Below, in pieces: positions 32,501-44,714 of a stretch of DNA of 64,000 bases. The stretch is from Cheilinus undulatus (Eukaryota > Chordata > Actinopteri > Labriformes > Labridae), in assembly GCF_018320785.1 (NCBI RefSeq), contig NC_054868.1, forward strand, positions 43,469,874-43,533,873. Reading direction: 5' to 3'. The notes beneath the pieces were generated by a model. That model was not told the DNA's origin. It saw only the letters and a program-made list of their open reading frames with translations, and did not search any database. Both the position numbers and the translations under genes were made by a program. How positions within the stretch are numbered: position 1 is the first letter of the stretch; every line of letters begins with the position of its first letter.

Positions 32501-35229
32501 TCTCTGGGATTTAGGACTCAGTACTGCAGCACTCTATGACCTTATACTGTACATTGGCATCCATACAGACAATGTTTGGTTGAGCCAAGGTCTATATTGG
32601 GGAATCGATAAAGTTAAAGTATCACATTTGATACATAGCAACTAACATACAACAGCCAGTGTTAGTCATTCTGGCTAACATTGTCATTTTAGCGTGTTTT
32701 ACAAAATGGTAAGAAAGGTTAGCTCACAGTTAACCCATTGCGTCTAATGAGTCATCAAATATATGTCTTTAACAAAGTTTAAACTCTGTAAGTCTTTCCT
32801 GTTGCATTGTGTAACACTTATGGAGCTAATGTTAGCCGTCATTCTCTTCCTAGCTAATGTTACATCAGCTAGGATGTGGCTAAAAGATATGATTAGCTGC
32901 TATTTTTAACCCAAATTTTAGTCTCATTGTCTTATGAAAACAGATGGGGATAATTTGATTTTTTTTTTCAAACTATAAAGTTCATTTTAAATTTCTGCAG
33001 ACTGTTAGCTGAAATAGCTGCCAACACTGTAACTAAGCAGATCAGTAGCGGTCAGCTTCTAAGCTAGGTGGCTAATCCATATGCTTTGCTGTTTGTTTGC
33101 TTTTGAACAACATTGTCAGCTTTCAGACATTACAAGCTATGTTATAGTATTATCAGATGCTTGGCTGTAATGTGGTAGAAATACATGTGAGAAGCAAACT
33201 GGACCTTAGCTTATTTCACACCACTTGCCTTTCAAACTGCATCGTGCCATTGCCTTAATGGCAACAACACTCACACCCGCTCATTGCCTTAAAGCTTAAA
33301 GTTGCTGTTCACCAGTAAAAACTCAAAGATTGTAAAAAAAAAAAACCTTTTCCTACATTTCATCACACTGAGCTGAGAAAGTGACGCCGCTGGTTAGTGA
33401 ATCACTTTGTACATAGTGTAAAGACATAGTATTTTTCTGACTATCACCATGTTTACATAGCTTTACGTGATCATAAAGCTCATATTTAACAGTGGTCTAA
33501 GCAGACGTTTCTCTTATCAGATGGCTGCTGAGAGTCCTGACCTGCAGCGTGTTGACATGCTGTGGGTCTTCCTGTTCCCTGTGATGCAAATGAAGAGATG
33601 ACACAAAGGACCCAGTGTGACGTGGCGCTGCCTGTGTGGTCTGACAGTGTAAATTTAGATCTCTTTGACTGTATATCTAATAGAGGAAATAGGAGGCTTT
33701 AAATAGTATTCAATCCCATAATAGGTCAGTCTAACTTGTTGGTACCATCATTTCATGACTGCATGCTTGGAGTATGGAGAACAGAACATCTTTAGTTTAA
33801 AATCAGATGTTAAAGGGTTAAATTTTCACATGACAGATGGACTTTTCACAAAGTAATCCAACACTCAGAGCATGTGGGCCTCTAATAGAAACCAGCCTGA
33901 ATTTGTCAAAACGTGCAGCAGCACTAGTCAAGGACCAGGCCTTAAATTCACATGAGCTTTTATTAGGAGAATTATGGTATTTCCCACTTATCTCCCTTTT
34001 ATAATACTTGGATCAAGGATCAGGTTGATGCACCTCACCATCTTGCTGCAGACCCACACAGTCGACACAATAACTCTCGATGTCATTCACAGCGTCTCCG
34101 TTCTCACACTCGTCCTTTGTGTATCCCATAATGCCCCCTGCTGCCTCCTCTTTAACAGCCCCCAGCATCACAATGGATGCCCTTTACATTGCATTAGCGG
34201 GCTTCTCTGCAGAGGAATTTGCATACTTTCTTGCCCTGTCTCACTACAACCTTATTGTTAAGGGAGTGGTTGCCATGGTAACAGAACAAACATCAATAAC
34301 CATTACTGAACTAAAAGTCCTGTAAACCAAAAAGGTCACTGCCGTGCACAAGTTACTCTCATCTTAAAGTTCAAATTGATGTTTCTGGTCAGTCTTCTCA
34401 AATGTGATGATTAAGAATCAGTCATTTTATTGTCTTTAATCATTACCCAAATGTTCATAAGTGTCTCTCCAAGGATGTGTTTTGCAACAGAAAGTAATGG
34501 CTAATCTGTTCTTTGACTTCATGTAAAGTATCTTGGCTTTTACGTCTGATGTCAGCAGCTGCTCCGCGCCTTCGCTCTGCTCTTCTCTGCGTAGACATTT
34601 ACAATCTGAAGACTCACGGTGAAAACAAAAGACTGATCACTGAACTGAGCAACTGATCATCACTGAACACTCAACCACAGGGCTGCAACTCCGTCCATGT
34701 TTTACCGCGGTTAATATTCTGATGTTGACATCTGAGAAAGAAATAAAATCACATGTTGCTGTGTACATTGAAAACTTCAGCTCTTTGTTTTCTTTAAGTT
34801 GAATGGTTGTGTTGTAAAGTGAGCACGGATCCTGCAGCTTATTTATCTCTTTCATAAAGCTGATTTTCTTTAGGTCAAAATGTAGAAACTTTCAGCTTAG
34901 TCCAACTCTACTCACGCTCTATAGTACAATGAAAACCATTTTAAACAAGATGAGATCAACTTACTAAGACAGCTGTACTGTTTAAAAACTTTTGGGTAGA
35001 AGTAGAGAAAAGTTGAGTAATAAAGTAAATTGAAACAGAAAACACCATTCACCTATGGATAACTCAATAATGTAGATGGATAATAGCACATATTACAGAA
35101 AAAAACAGTAGAGCGGTATGATAATAAGATAAACCAGAACTACCATCTACCATTGGTTACATGCCTCTGTAAGGTGTGCAATGGCCAGAAAGTGAAAGTA
35201 GAGGTTTTTCTAGAAAAAGTTCAGGGATA
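29531..35229. other. Intergenic DNA downstream of fhdc1
   Basis: No gene found. Contains a 21-T run at 30993-31013. A stretch at about 31690-33080 is unusually dense in AGCTA/TTAGC words. ORFs are short and not protein-like. Confidence 0.6.
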
Positions 35230-35400
35230 GGGCCACTGTTAGTCCAGTAGTTTTGCCTGTGCGCATCTACAAAGGCGGTTTATTTCAAAGTGGGAGGCTT
35301 GAGTTCAAATCTGTCCCATTTCTGAATGTTGTTCACCGCTCTCTGTTTCCCTTGTATCCAGTTCTTCCCATTGTCCAATCAACAATAAAAACCTTAACTT
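35230..35400 (+). repeat. tRNA-derived SINE relic
   Basis: GGCCACTGTTAGTCCAGTAG resembles a tRNA-type head, and GAGTTCAAATC (35300-35310) is a near-consensus B box. A pyrimidine-rich body follows and ends in CAATAAAAACC. Confidence 0.55.
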
Positions 35401-36589
35401 GCTTAGATAGAGGTATCATAAAAGTATGTATCAAATATGATACAATAGGCATTAAGGGGTTAAAGTCCCTGTAAAGTGATAGACAAAAAGGGCCGCTGTG
35501 TAATGAACCACCAGGCCAAATTTCAGTCATGAAAAACATCTTTTAGTTTTTAAAATTAAGCTTCAAAATCATAAAAAATTAGGTAGTAAAATCAACTCTG
35601 GGATGGTGTTAGCATGTCAGTTGAATTAGTCAAAGTCTCTAAAACTTGAAAAAAAAAAAAAAAGCTTTTGATCAGACCACAGCTGTCTGCCTCTGTTCCA
35701 GAGTAGATAGATGTTACAGATTGATTGGCACAAATCTCTCGTTTTGATGCTTTTATTGACCTGTAGGCCATCGTGGCTGATAGATTTGGAAAATTTACCT
35801 ACAGTAGATAAAAACAGCGTATAGCTGGCTCTTATCTTTTAATGAAGGCAGTGACACCAGCTAACAACAGACTATATTGAGATGAACTGCTCAGTGATTT
35901 TATATCATTGTAGCATTAGGGGGGCTTGTGTATTTGCGCTGCTCAAATAAAACCAAGACAGGGAAGAGGTGAACAACTTTTAAACATTCTAAACAAAAAA
36001 TTCAGGCTTGGGTAGATCTCAGTGTTTTCACATGTTTACATCAACCTTAATTCAAAGAACAGCAAGAAAGAATGCTTGGGTTGTTTAGTGGCAGTATGGT
36101 TCATAGAAGTGTATGAGCAAGGGATGAAGTGGAGGCCAAAAGACCTTGACCTTTGACCACAAAATCTAACTAATTTATCTGTGTGTCAGAGTGGATTCCC
36201 TAGAAGAGTTCTTGAATTGTGCTCACAATGACCTATAGACTCCAATCTCTAACATTTTGTCATTGAGTCAGAGTTTGAAAGTTGGAAAGTTTGAATAGAA
36301 TTGGCCAAAGCATTCATGAGAAAATGTGTTCACATAAATGGCTAAATAAAGATATAGTAAAATTATTACCCGTAAGGATAATATAACAGTGTAACATGAT
36401 TTGGTGATACCCCATTTGTGTGCACAAGACAATAAAATGCATATGATGCAATCATAAGTTATTTTGTAGGTAAGGCAAGATTATTTATAGAGCACCACCA
36501 CAGAGCAACTAGGAGTGATTTACTTCTGGAAAAATGTAGCATTTAAAACTTTAAGCAAGGAGAAGACGTTAAAATACTCTGTCAAAATA
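35401..36589. other. Intergenic DNA with a degenerate LINE/SINE tail
   Basis: No gene. 36470-36560 (AGGCAAGATTATTTATAGAG, CACCACCACAGAGCAACTAG) resembles the conserved 3' tail seen in several fish retroposons. The rest is featureless. Confidence 0.45.
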
Positions 36590-37669
36590 AACTTAAAACA
36601 AAAAGTAAGGCAATTTGTGTTTGGTACATTATTTCTTTGTTGTAACAATGCTTCTTGGTAATAAATCTTATACCACTGAAAAGCCAGCTTATTTTATTGT
36701 TGCCATGTTGCCTGATTGCCAGGTGCTGCCAATCAGGCACCTGATTGGCAGCACCTGTGAGCATGGGCCCTGCTACCAGTGGTCAGTGGATGTCTGCTTC
36801 AAGAATCAGCATGCCACATTTGACTGATCTGGATAGGGCCCGTCGGTTGGGCAACTTCAAGCTGGTGTTCTGCAAAACCAAGTTGCGGCATTGTTTGGAG
36901 TGAACCCTAGTACCATCTCCAAAGTGAAGGCCAAGTTCCATGTCAGAGCAGGCTGTGAAGTGGGCGTCCCAAGAAGACAACACCCCAAGAATACAGTTTT
37001 CTCACCCTGTCAGCAAGAACTCTATCCTCCAAGATGACAACACTCGCCCCCACAGAGCGGGTTTATCAGAGACTACCTCCAGAATTTGGGAGTGGAGAGG
37101 ATGGCATGGCCTGCCAGCAGTCCTGACCTTAACCCCACTGAACACTTGTGGGATCAGCTTGGGTGTGCTGTTCGTGCCAGAGTGACCAACACAACCGCAT
37201 TAGCTGACTTGTGACAAATGCTGGTTGAAGAATGGGATGCCATCCCACAGCAGTGTGTGATCAGGCTGGGGACCATCATGAGGAGGAGGTGCCAGGCTGT
37301 TGTGGCTGTGTATGGTTCTTCCACACGCTACTGAGGCTCCTGTCTGTTAAATGAATAAATTGTTAAATTGTCAATATGTCTTGTTTCTTCAAACTTCAAT
37401 CATCCAATCCACCAAACACCAAACAAGAGTAAATGGCAGAATCAGCTGTTTGGCATTGGCAGAGAAGATTTGGCACATTTTTCATGGGTGCAACCCACAT
37501 ACTCAGCTCTGCTGCTCATCCCACAAATGCCTGATCCTTACAAATTTGGCATCATTTAAAAGGGTAATAAACAGGCTTTCCAACAGTATAAACTTTAATG
37601 CCAAGAAGCATTTTTACAACAAAGGAATAATGTACCAAACACAAATTGCCTTACTTTTTGTTTTAAGTT
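36590..37669 (+). mobile_element. Tc1-like element, 1080 bp, TIRs about 80 bp
   Basis: Flanked by TA on both sides (36588-36589, 37670-37671). The termini AACTTAAAACAAAAAGTAAG and CTTACTTTTTGTTTTAAGTT begin inverted repeats that continue through GGCAATTTGTGTTTGGTACA to CTTCTTGG about 70-80 bp in, with few changes. The plus strand encodes broken Tc1 transposase: an N-terminal block near 36820-36930 (DRARRLGNFKLVFCKTKLRH region, GVNPSTISKVKAKF) and a C-terminal catalytic block near 37090-37330 (ACQQS/PDLNPTEHLWDQLG, VTNTTALADL, RRRCQAVVAVYGSSTRY). The middle is deleted and frames are shifted, so it is not autonomous. Confidence 0.88.
36720..36757. repeat. Perfect 18-bp inverted repeat, 2-base loop
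   Basis: CAGGTGCTGCCAATCAGG, then CA, then its exact reverse complement. Lies inside the Tc1-like element between its left TIR and the transposase remnant. Could extrude as a cruciform or fold as an RNA hairpin. Confidence 0.9.
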
Positions 37670-38255
37670 TATAATCCCAACAACCACTGATATCTCCATC
37701 TTTAAATTCCTGAACTGAAGCAACACTTCTACTTCGACTTGAATCATCTTCTATGGTTACTTCTACCACACAAAGTAGCTGTTAGCAACACCTTCACATG
37801 TCAACTCATCAGATGAAATAGTTTGTCTGTGTAGGTCCTCAAAAGGGGTCAATATTTCATATGCTATGTATTTCTTTTAGTTTTTTGGGGCTTTAGATCC
37901 TTATTTTTAAAAATGAGACCTTAGACCCCAAAGACTTGTTCTGCTAGTCGTTTTCATGCTTTCATTTAAATCAGGTAGGTTTAACGGTTATAAAGGATTT
38001 TTTTCAAAAATATTTTATTGAACGAAAAAACGTGACTTCAGCCATTTTTACACTTATTTACTGTGAATACTCCTACATTTAATGAAGAAAAAACAGCACA
38101 TTTGGGATGTTGCAGGCTGAAAGTGTTCCACTTCAGCCGTTAGCCACTAGAGGGCAGCAAAGCCCCTCATTTGAGAGCTCTCTGCTGTCCTCAGACATTT
38201 CTACGGTTTATTTCCTCCACATGTAGCAACTGGATTTATTTGCTCAGTATTGTGG

Positions 38256-39725
38256 TTTTTTAGGGCCTGAGCACTGACAAGTGCGAAAGCCCTATTGTAT
38301 CTGTAGGAATGTTTTCTTTTTTGTCACAACTTTTGCATTTTTGGGGGCCCTAACATGCTCCAAAACTCACAAAATTTGGTGGCTTGTTGGATCCTGGTGA
38401 AAAAATTTGTATTCTGGTGGTTCCATTCATCTTACTCAAAAAATGGCCCCTCAGGGGCCACAAAACCTGGTTTTCACTGGTATTTAGGAGCCCCGCCCAC
38501 AAGTTTGAGCAACATGCATGAAACTCGGTACACATATGTATCATGACTATATGAACAAAAAGTCCTCTTGGGACCATGCACTAAAATGCACCATAAGTGA
38601 CATTATAAAGGAAAAGTGTCCAAATTTGGCCTTTTTGGAGAGGGGTGGGACTGGGGGTGTCAATTTACAGTCCTCACATTTGAATGAACTCATTTGAGGA
38701 TCATCTCCTGGACTCCAGACAGGTATTTCCTAAAACTAGACAAGACGGAGATTTCAGCTTATGCTCTGCAGGAGACACCACAGTGGCCATGTCGGCCATT
38801 TTGATCCTACGCCATTGGACAGGAAGTGTGTGTAACTCTCATATGAAACACCTAATTGCCTTAGAATTTCAGATTTATGATCAGGGTCTGCCTCTCTACA
38901 AATTTCAATATTAATTTCAAGGTTTTGATGTAGTGCCCCCTACTGTAAGATGCAATTACACCTCAAAAATAACAAATCCAACCTTTTTTAATTTTTACAT
39001 GGTAAATAGTTCTTCCCTCATCACCTCTATATATCAACATCCACCTCTGACATACTGCCACCTACTGTTTAGGGGCAGTACTACCTCATGTACAAAGTGC
39101 ACCTTGCTGATATTTTTAAAGGGTGCTCAAAGGAGGATCTCCGTTCCTCAATATCTGTCCAAACATCAACATGTTTCATTCCTGAAAGCCCCAGTGGCCA
39201 TGGTGGCCATTTTGATCCTTCACCTCAGACAGGAAATGGGTCATTTCTGTATCATTCTTACTGTTTTGAACCTATCATGCCCTGTTTTTCACCTGAACTC
39301 ATCAATATCTGTCCTAACATTGACATGACTCAATAACAGATGCCCATGGTTATAGTGGCCATTTTGATCCTTCGCCATGACACAGGAAGTGTGTGTAACT
39401 CTCATATGAAACACCCGATTACCTTCAAATTTCACATGTATGATCAGGGTCTGCATCTCCACAAATGTTTATGTTGATTTTATGGTTTTGCTCTTGCGCC
39501 CCCTACTGTTACATTCATGTACAAAGTGCACCTTGCTGATTTTTTTTTAATGTAAGGGCGCTTAAAGGAGGATCTCTGTTGTCTCTGCAGTTCTGCAGCT
39601 CACTGCAAGGGTTTACCTACACCCCACTGTTGGCACTAATGGGCGGTTGCGCCACACCCTGACCTGCACTGGGGTGCGAGGGCCCTTCAGTGCTGCTTGC
39701 AGCCCTAGTATTCCTTCTTTTTTTT
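38256..39725. repeat. Modular interspersed repeat, about 1.4 kb
   Basis: Begins GGGCCTGAGCACTGACAAGT and ends TGCTGCTTGCAGCCCTAGTA followed by a T-rich tail. It contains diverged internal modules: TGGCCAT-x-x-GGCCATTTTGATCC recurs near 38785, 39195 and 39350; TAACTCTCATATGAAACACC recurs at 38830 and 39395; CAAAGTGCACCTTGCTGAT recurs near 39095 and 39520. GCCCCCTACTGT also recurs. The start and end motifs are ones I associate with a widespread fish repeat, class not certain. No long ORF. Confidence 0.65.
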
Positions 39726-41766
39726 CTTACTTCCCAGCAGACTTGGAAGCAAATTCTAAAGTACTTTGTAGCTGATTTAAGTGACTGATTTTAAAAGCAG
39801 AAGGTAAAAGAAGTTTAAAAGGACTGGAGTTTAACAGCAGCAAGTGAGCTCCTTACATCAGAAAAATATATAATAGCAAGAAAAGGTCAAAGAAACCAGA
39901 ATAGAAGCAAAAAAGGCTTGATCTTAATTTTACATTCACTCTTTATTATTCTCCATATAGTGAGGTATTATTCTATTGTGTTTAAATATTAAACACCCAA
40001 GAGTTATGCATTTGCTTTTATTCTAGTAACTATTATTAATATTTATATTATAGATGCTATTAGCTTAGCTCTGGTGAAATCTTAGGCACTAAGACTGTAT
40101 TCTGCATGCTGGCGCATTCAAACACTGTTGCATGCATTCTTCCATGCATTCCATTCATTTTCATGTAGTCAGCTGTTCCCATCACCTAGTCTTATCTGTC
40201 CAATAGCACTTCCCCTCATCCTCATGGTTAGCCAATCATACTGGTGTAGTCATTTTAGAAATATAGCTTTCACCTCCATTACTTTATTCATGCAACCCTC
40301 CTGCCCCCCATCAATGCCAAATCTTCTCAGTTTCTTCCCTTTCTTCTTCCCATCAGCCTTAGGTGACATCATCAGCTTCAGATGACATCATCAGCCAGCA
40401 TCTCCACCATGGGGACTGGACTCCTCGGGGGGGGGTCACCGTATGTCCCTGAAGAGTTCAACAGACTCTGTCACAGTAATTCAATACCACATCTCTATAC
40501 AATAAATTAAATTTAGTATCATATCAATGTGAAATAAATGATTATGTTTGATTCGTTTACTAATCTATCCTGATACAATTAAGACAGCTGTTGTTAACCC
40601 TGTTTAATTATTTTTGACATTTGTCTCCCCCTGCAGCTTTTTCCCAGAATTGCAGGACAAAAGCTGCTCATCATGCTTATTTTTCCAAACACCCTTTTCC
40701 AGTCCTATGAGCTTTAATTGTATCCCCTTGTCTTATTGAGATATATATCTTGTTTTTTAACTGTTACAGGATTTTTCCCTTTTAAAATCAGGACTAAAGT
40801 CTACATAAAGGTCTAGATGATTGGTATTAAAAGACAGAAATAAGAAAAAACATTTAGGACCTACATTAACAGATGCATACTGTAAGATTGGATGTATGAT
40901 TAATTAAAGGCTATAACTGACATAAATGCTGCTGTAAAGGGACAGGGATGCACACATAAAGGCATCAAACACACTGGAGTTTGATAACCTGTATAAAGAG
41001 TGTCCTGGTTTAGTCTAAGTAGGCCTACATGCCAGCTGCATTGTCCTGTATTCTCTGCCTCTCTCTGTTGTGTAGCATGAGATGTGCTCGTGACTTGGCA
41101 CGTTTATCTCTACATGAAGGGTTCTGTAGCCATGTGCGAGGGATTATGCTCCTCTCAATCCCTCATTATCCTGCAGCTCAAACTAACACCTGAAGAGCAC
41201 GATCCTTACTCTCACTCTGATTGTTACGTCCTCACCCAGTCAGAAAACTTCCTCATGTTTCCAGGTTTGGGATCTTTCTGATGGATTTTATAACAGCTGG
41301 ACAATGTTCTCCTGCTCAGCTAATGCATCGTGAAGATGAGAAGTGGGATCAAACAGGAAGGAGGTCTCAGAACAACCGTGCCTAGTAGGAGTGAGTCATA
41401 TCTTCTGTCTGTTTTATTTATGACAACAGCAGTGGTTTCTGGGAGATTGGACAGAGGCATGCTTTCTTTTGGAGAGTTTAAACTCCTCCAGTGTCGACTT
41501 TATTGCATGTTTGATATAGACTTTCTCTGACAATGAGATTGACTGCCAAAAACAAAGTTTTATGGGTACCTCGCCCAAAAATGCATTCATTACAGGTGGG
41601 ACAAAACACCATTCAACTAATTATTATGGTCCTGACTCTTGATACAGTTAAACAATGGTTATTGCCACATATCAGTATTTTAATTAATTACATATGGTGC
41701 TCTAAACAGATTTCCCCTGGCACTCTGACTTAATACTTCAGCACTACACAGCTCCTAAATATGGCT
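39726..41766. other. Intergenic DNA
   Basis: No gene or defined repeat recognised. A (G)9 run lies at about 40428-40436. ORFs here are short and unrelated to known families by eye. Confidence 0.5.
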
Positions 41767-42362
41767 CTCCTATCCTATCCTATCCTATCCTATCCTATCC
41801 TGTCCTGTCCTGTCCCATTTCATCCTATCCTATTCTATGCTGTCCAATAATATATAAGCCTATCCAATCCCATCCCATCCAATTTTTTCCAATCCTATCC
41901 TATCCTATCCAATTTCATCCTATCCCAATCCATCCTATTTCATCCTATCCTATCCTATCCTATCCTATCCTATCGTATTCAATTTCATTCTGTCCCAATC
42001 CATCCTATTTCTTCCTATCCTGTCCTATCCTTTCCTGTCCTGTCCTGTGCTGTCCTGTCCTGTCCTGTCCTGTCCTGTCCTGTCCTGTCCTATCCTGTCC
42101 TATCCTATCCTATCCTATCCTATCCAATCCTGTCCTATCATATCCTATCCAATCCTTTCCTGTCCTATCCTATCCTATTCTATCCTATCCTATCCTATCC
42201 TATCCTATTCTATCCTATCCTATCCTATCCTATCCTATTCTATCCTATCCTATCCTATCCTATCCTATCCTATCCTATCCTATCCTATCCTATCCAATCC
42301 TGTCCTGTCCTATCCTATCCTATCCTATCCTATCCTATCCTAACCTGTCCTATCCTATCCTG
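41767..42362 (+). repeat. (CCTAT/CCTGT)n pentanucleotide microsatellite, about 600 bp
   Basis: Mostly TATCC units, with a block of TGTCC units at about 42024-42090 and scattered CAATC, CATTT and TATTC interruptions. Because the 5-bp unit is stop-free in some frames, it yields a spurious Leu/Ser/Tyr/Pro repeat ORF (42047-42343). Block-wise variants suggest several expansion events. Confidence 0.97.
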
Positions 42363-44185
42363 TTATACTGATTGTTTGTTTTTATAGTTTCTTTTTACTG
42401 AGGCTACTGAGGAGGTAGCTTTAGCTGGGCTGCTCTTGAGTTAGAGAACAATTCCCACCCCTACTGAAACCATATCTTTATTCTATTGTTCAGGGTGGAC
42501 TTGCTGTTAGATAAATCTCTGTTTATAATTGAACTACAGGGTCCCTGAGATGACCCCCCTCCCTGTAACAGTAAAGGACACTCTGTCACATCTGATTCTC
42601 GTCTCTGAATCACACTGACCTTTAACAAACATCCCTGTACCACATGTATGTGCTACAGCCTCCACAGCATGTCACCACCATGTAGGGACTAATTTAACTA
42701 CAGCTGCAGGGCTAATCAATGTGACATCTACACAAGACCACACAGAGGATTAGCCTTTAAAAAAAACCCTTAGACCACCTTGTAAAAAATATGTTTTAAT
42801 TCAAGTTTAAAAAAAAAAGGGGGAGCATACACCATTATTTCTGTCTTCCTATCGTCCTTTATTCTTTTCTATATAATCTTTTGTTTTTATTTATGCATTT
42901 CTCCTCTTACCAACCAAACTTGTGTTCTTGTGTGGCCAAGTGTAAAATCTGATGTAAATGTTGCCCCTGAACTACCAGTTCCACCAGCCTCTGGTGTCAT
43001 ATATTGTGAATGTTTTTTAAACTGTTGTTGCTGTCTATATTGATAACTTTACTTTTCTTATCTGTCTGTATTGTTAATGTACATTTCTTCTTCCTTCTGT
43101 CTTCAGATCTAAAAACCACCAAAGGAAGGATGTAAGCTGATCCTGGAGACGCACAGAGAAGGAACACAGAGAAAAAACTAAAGGAAATGGACATGGGGTG
43201 AGACAGTTTTTTACTATCTACATCTACACTGATGTGATGGACTGCTTCCTTTTCCTGCAACATTGTGTTTTTATGCTTAGTGACAGAACAATGCTGAGGC
43301 AAAGAGGTACAGAACAATCATGGTATTTTGAAGGCAACTTTTTTGAATGATTGAATAACAGTATTCCATTTTGCAAACATTAACCCTTGATGTATGGGGA
43401 GAAACAAAAATCCCAAGGCCAGAGAACTGAATATTTAAGACTTAGTGTGGACCACAAGCTGTTTGATGCTGTGCAATGTGACACAATGTCTGATGCTGGT
43501 ACACTATAAGGACAAGATTTAACTACATGTGATGCAGGCAAGCATCACTCAGTCCTGTTGTATCCTTACAGTATGCGAGCAATGAAGTGCAATATTTCAC
43601 CTTTTCCTATTTTCCTCTCTGTGGCTTGCATTGAGATGGGGGAGGAACAAGAAAAGAGGGAGATGACAAGCTTCGGGAGTGTCGGACAGGAATGTTTTCT
43701 AAAATTTGCAACAGAGCTTGTTAGCTTGTTTGACAGAGTTGAGAAAGTTGTGCATTCATAATATCCATATCTGTGTTTGAAATGTTATGCTCTGACTGAA
43801 ACTGAAATTTACAGAGTGTAGGACAGCGAGCGTGTGATCCTGTATAATGCAATGCAACATCTGATGCTCTCGTTCTGTTAGGACTTGGTGTAAGAACAAA
43901 TTACAAAGCAGAAAAAAAGTTTATTGGAAAAAATCTCTTTGCTTAACTAATAAATTTACATGTTTTATCACAAAGAGATGGTAACAAAACATAAACTCCT
44001 GAAAAATGCAAATGTTTCCACATTAAAGAAAGATCATTGGATTTCAGTGAGTCATTTTATACATGCACTCCAATATATTTCTTTAGCCCTCTGAGGCCTA
44101 TGTTGTTGTATATGACAAAAGGAGACACTGTTTTTTTACAGGTTAAATAACTTTTGAACCATAAATCATAGCAACTTAGTTTTTT
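42363..44185. other. Intergenic DNA with one exon-like segment
   Basis: Nothing convincing. 43107-43197 is bounded by a good acceptor (CTGTCTTCAG) and donor (GGG|GTGAGA) and contains an ATG in good context (GGAAATGG) four codons before the donor. That could be a non-coding or start-bearing exon of a plus-strand gene, or chance. Confidence 0.3.
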
Positions 44186-44189
44186 CCCT

Positions 44190-44560
44190 CTTGTAGCCTG
44201 CTGATGTGCCATTCTAATGACGCTATCAACGCCTTCATTGCCCTTACAGAGGCTTTTCTAGAGAGCCTGGAACTTGGGTGGCTTACCGGGGTATTAAAAG
44301 ATAAAATCCACAACGATAACTCCGATATTGAATGTCCTTTTATAAGTTTTTAATCATTTTTGATAGTTTTGCTGCCAGCGGCCTATCCTATCCAATCCCA
44401 CGATGCTTTGTGATGGGCTGTGATGACCAAAGCATGCTGTTTTGTCCTCACATCATGCTTTGGCAAACTGCACATGTCTTTACATCCTGAATAGCTCATA
44501 GTGGAGAGAAAGACAGACAGAGAGACTGTGATGTGGCCCTCTGTGTCGCTGCAGACAGGA
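44190..44560. repeat. Dispersed repeat, copy B
   Basis: Diverged copy of the sequence at 8385-8745, in the same orientation. Shares GCTTTTCTAGAGAGCCTGGA, CATGCTTTGGCAAA, CATCCTGAATAG and the TGGAGAGAAAGACAGACAGA block. A small CCTATCC run sits inside it. Confidence 0.6.
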
Positions 44561-44714
44561 ACTTCTTTGAATAATGGCACAAGTAGAGCAGTACAAAGAA
44601 GCACAAGGACTCTTATTTGGAAATATGTGAATATTTTGAAGATTTTTTTTTCATAGAATTATTATTTTTCCCTTTTGTTCCAAAAAGAAATGGGAGAACA
44701 AGTTGTTGATGTTA

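Noticed and set aside
42047..42343. 98-codon ORF of Leu-Ser-Tyr-Pro-Ile-Leu repeats
   Set aside because: Pure product of the CCTAT/CCTGT microsatellite; no start context or promoter.
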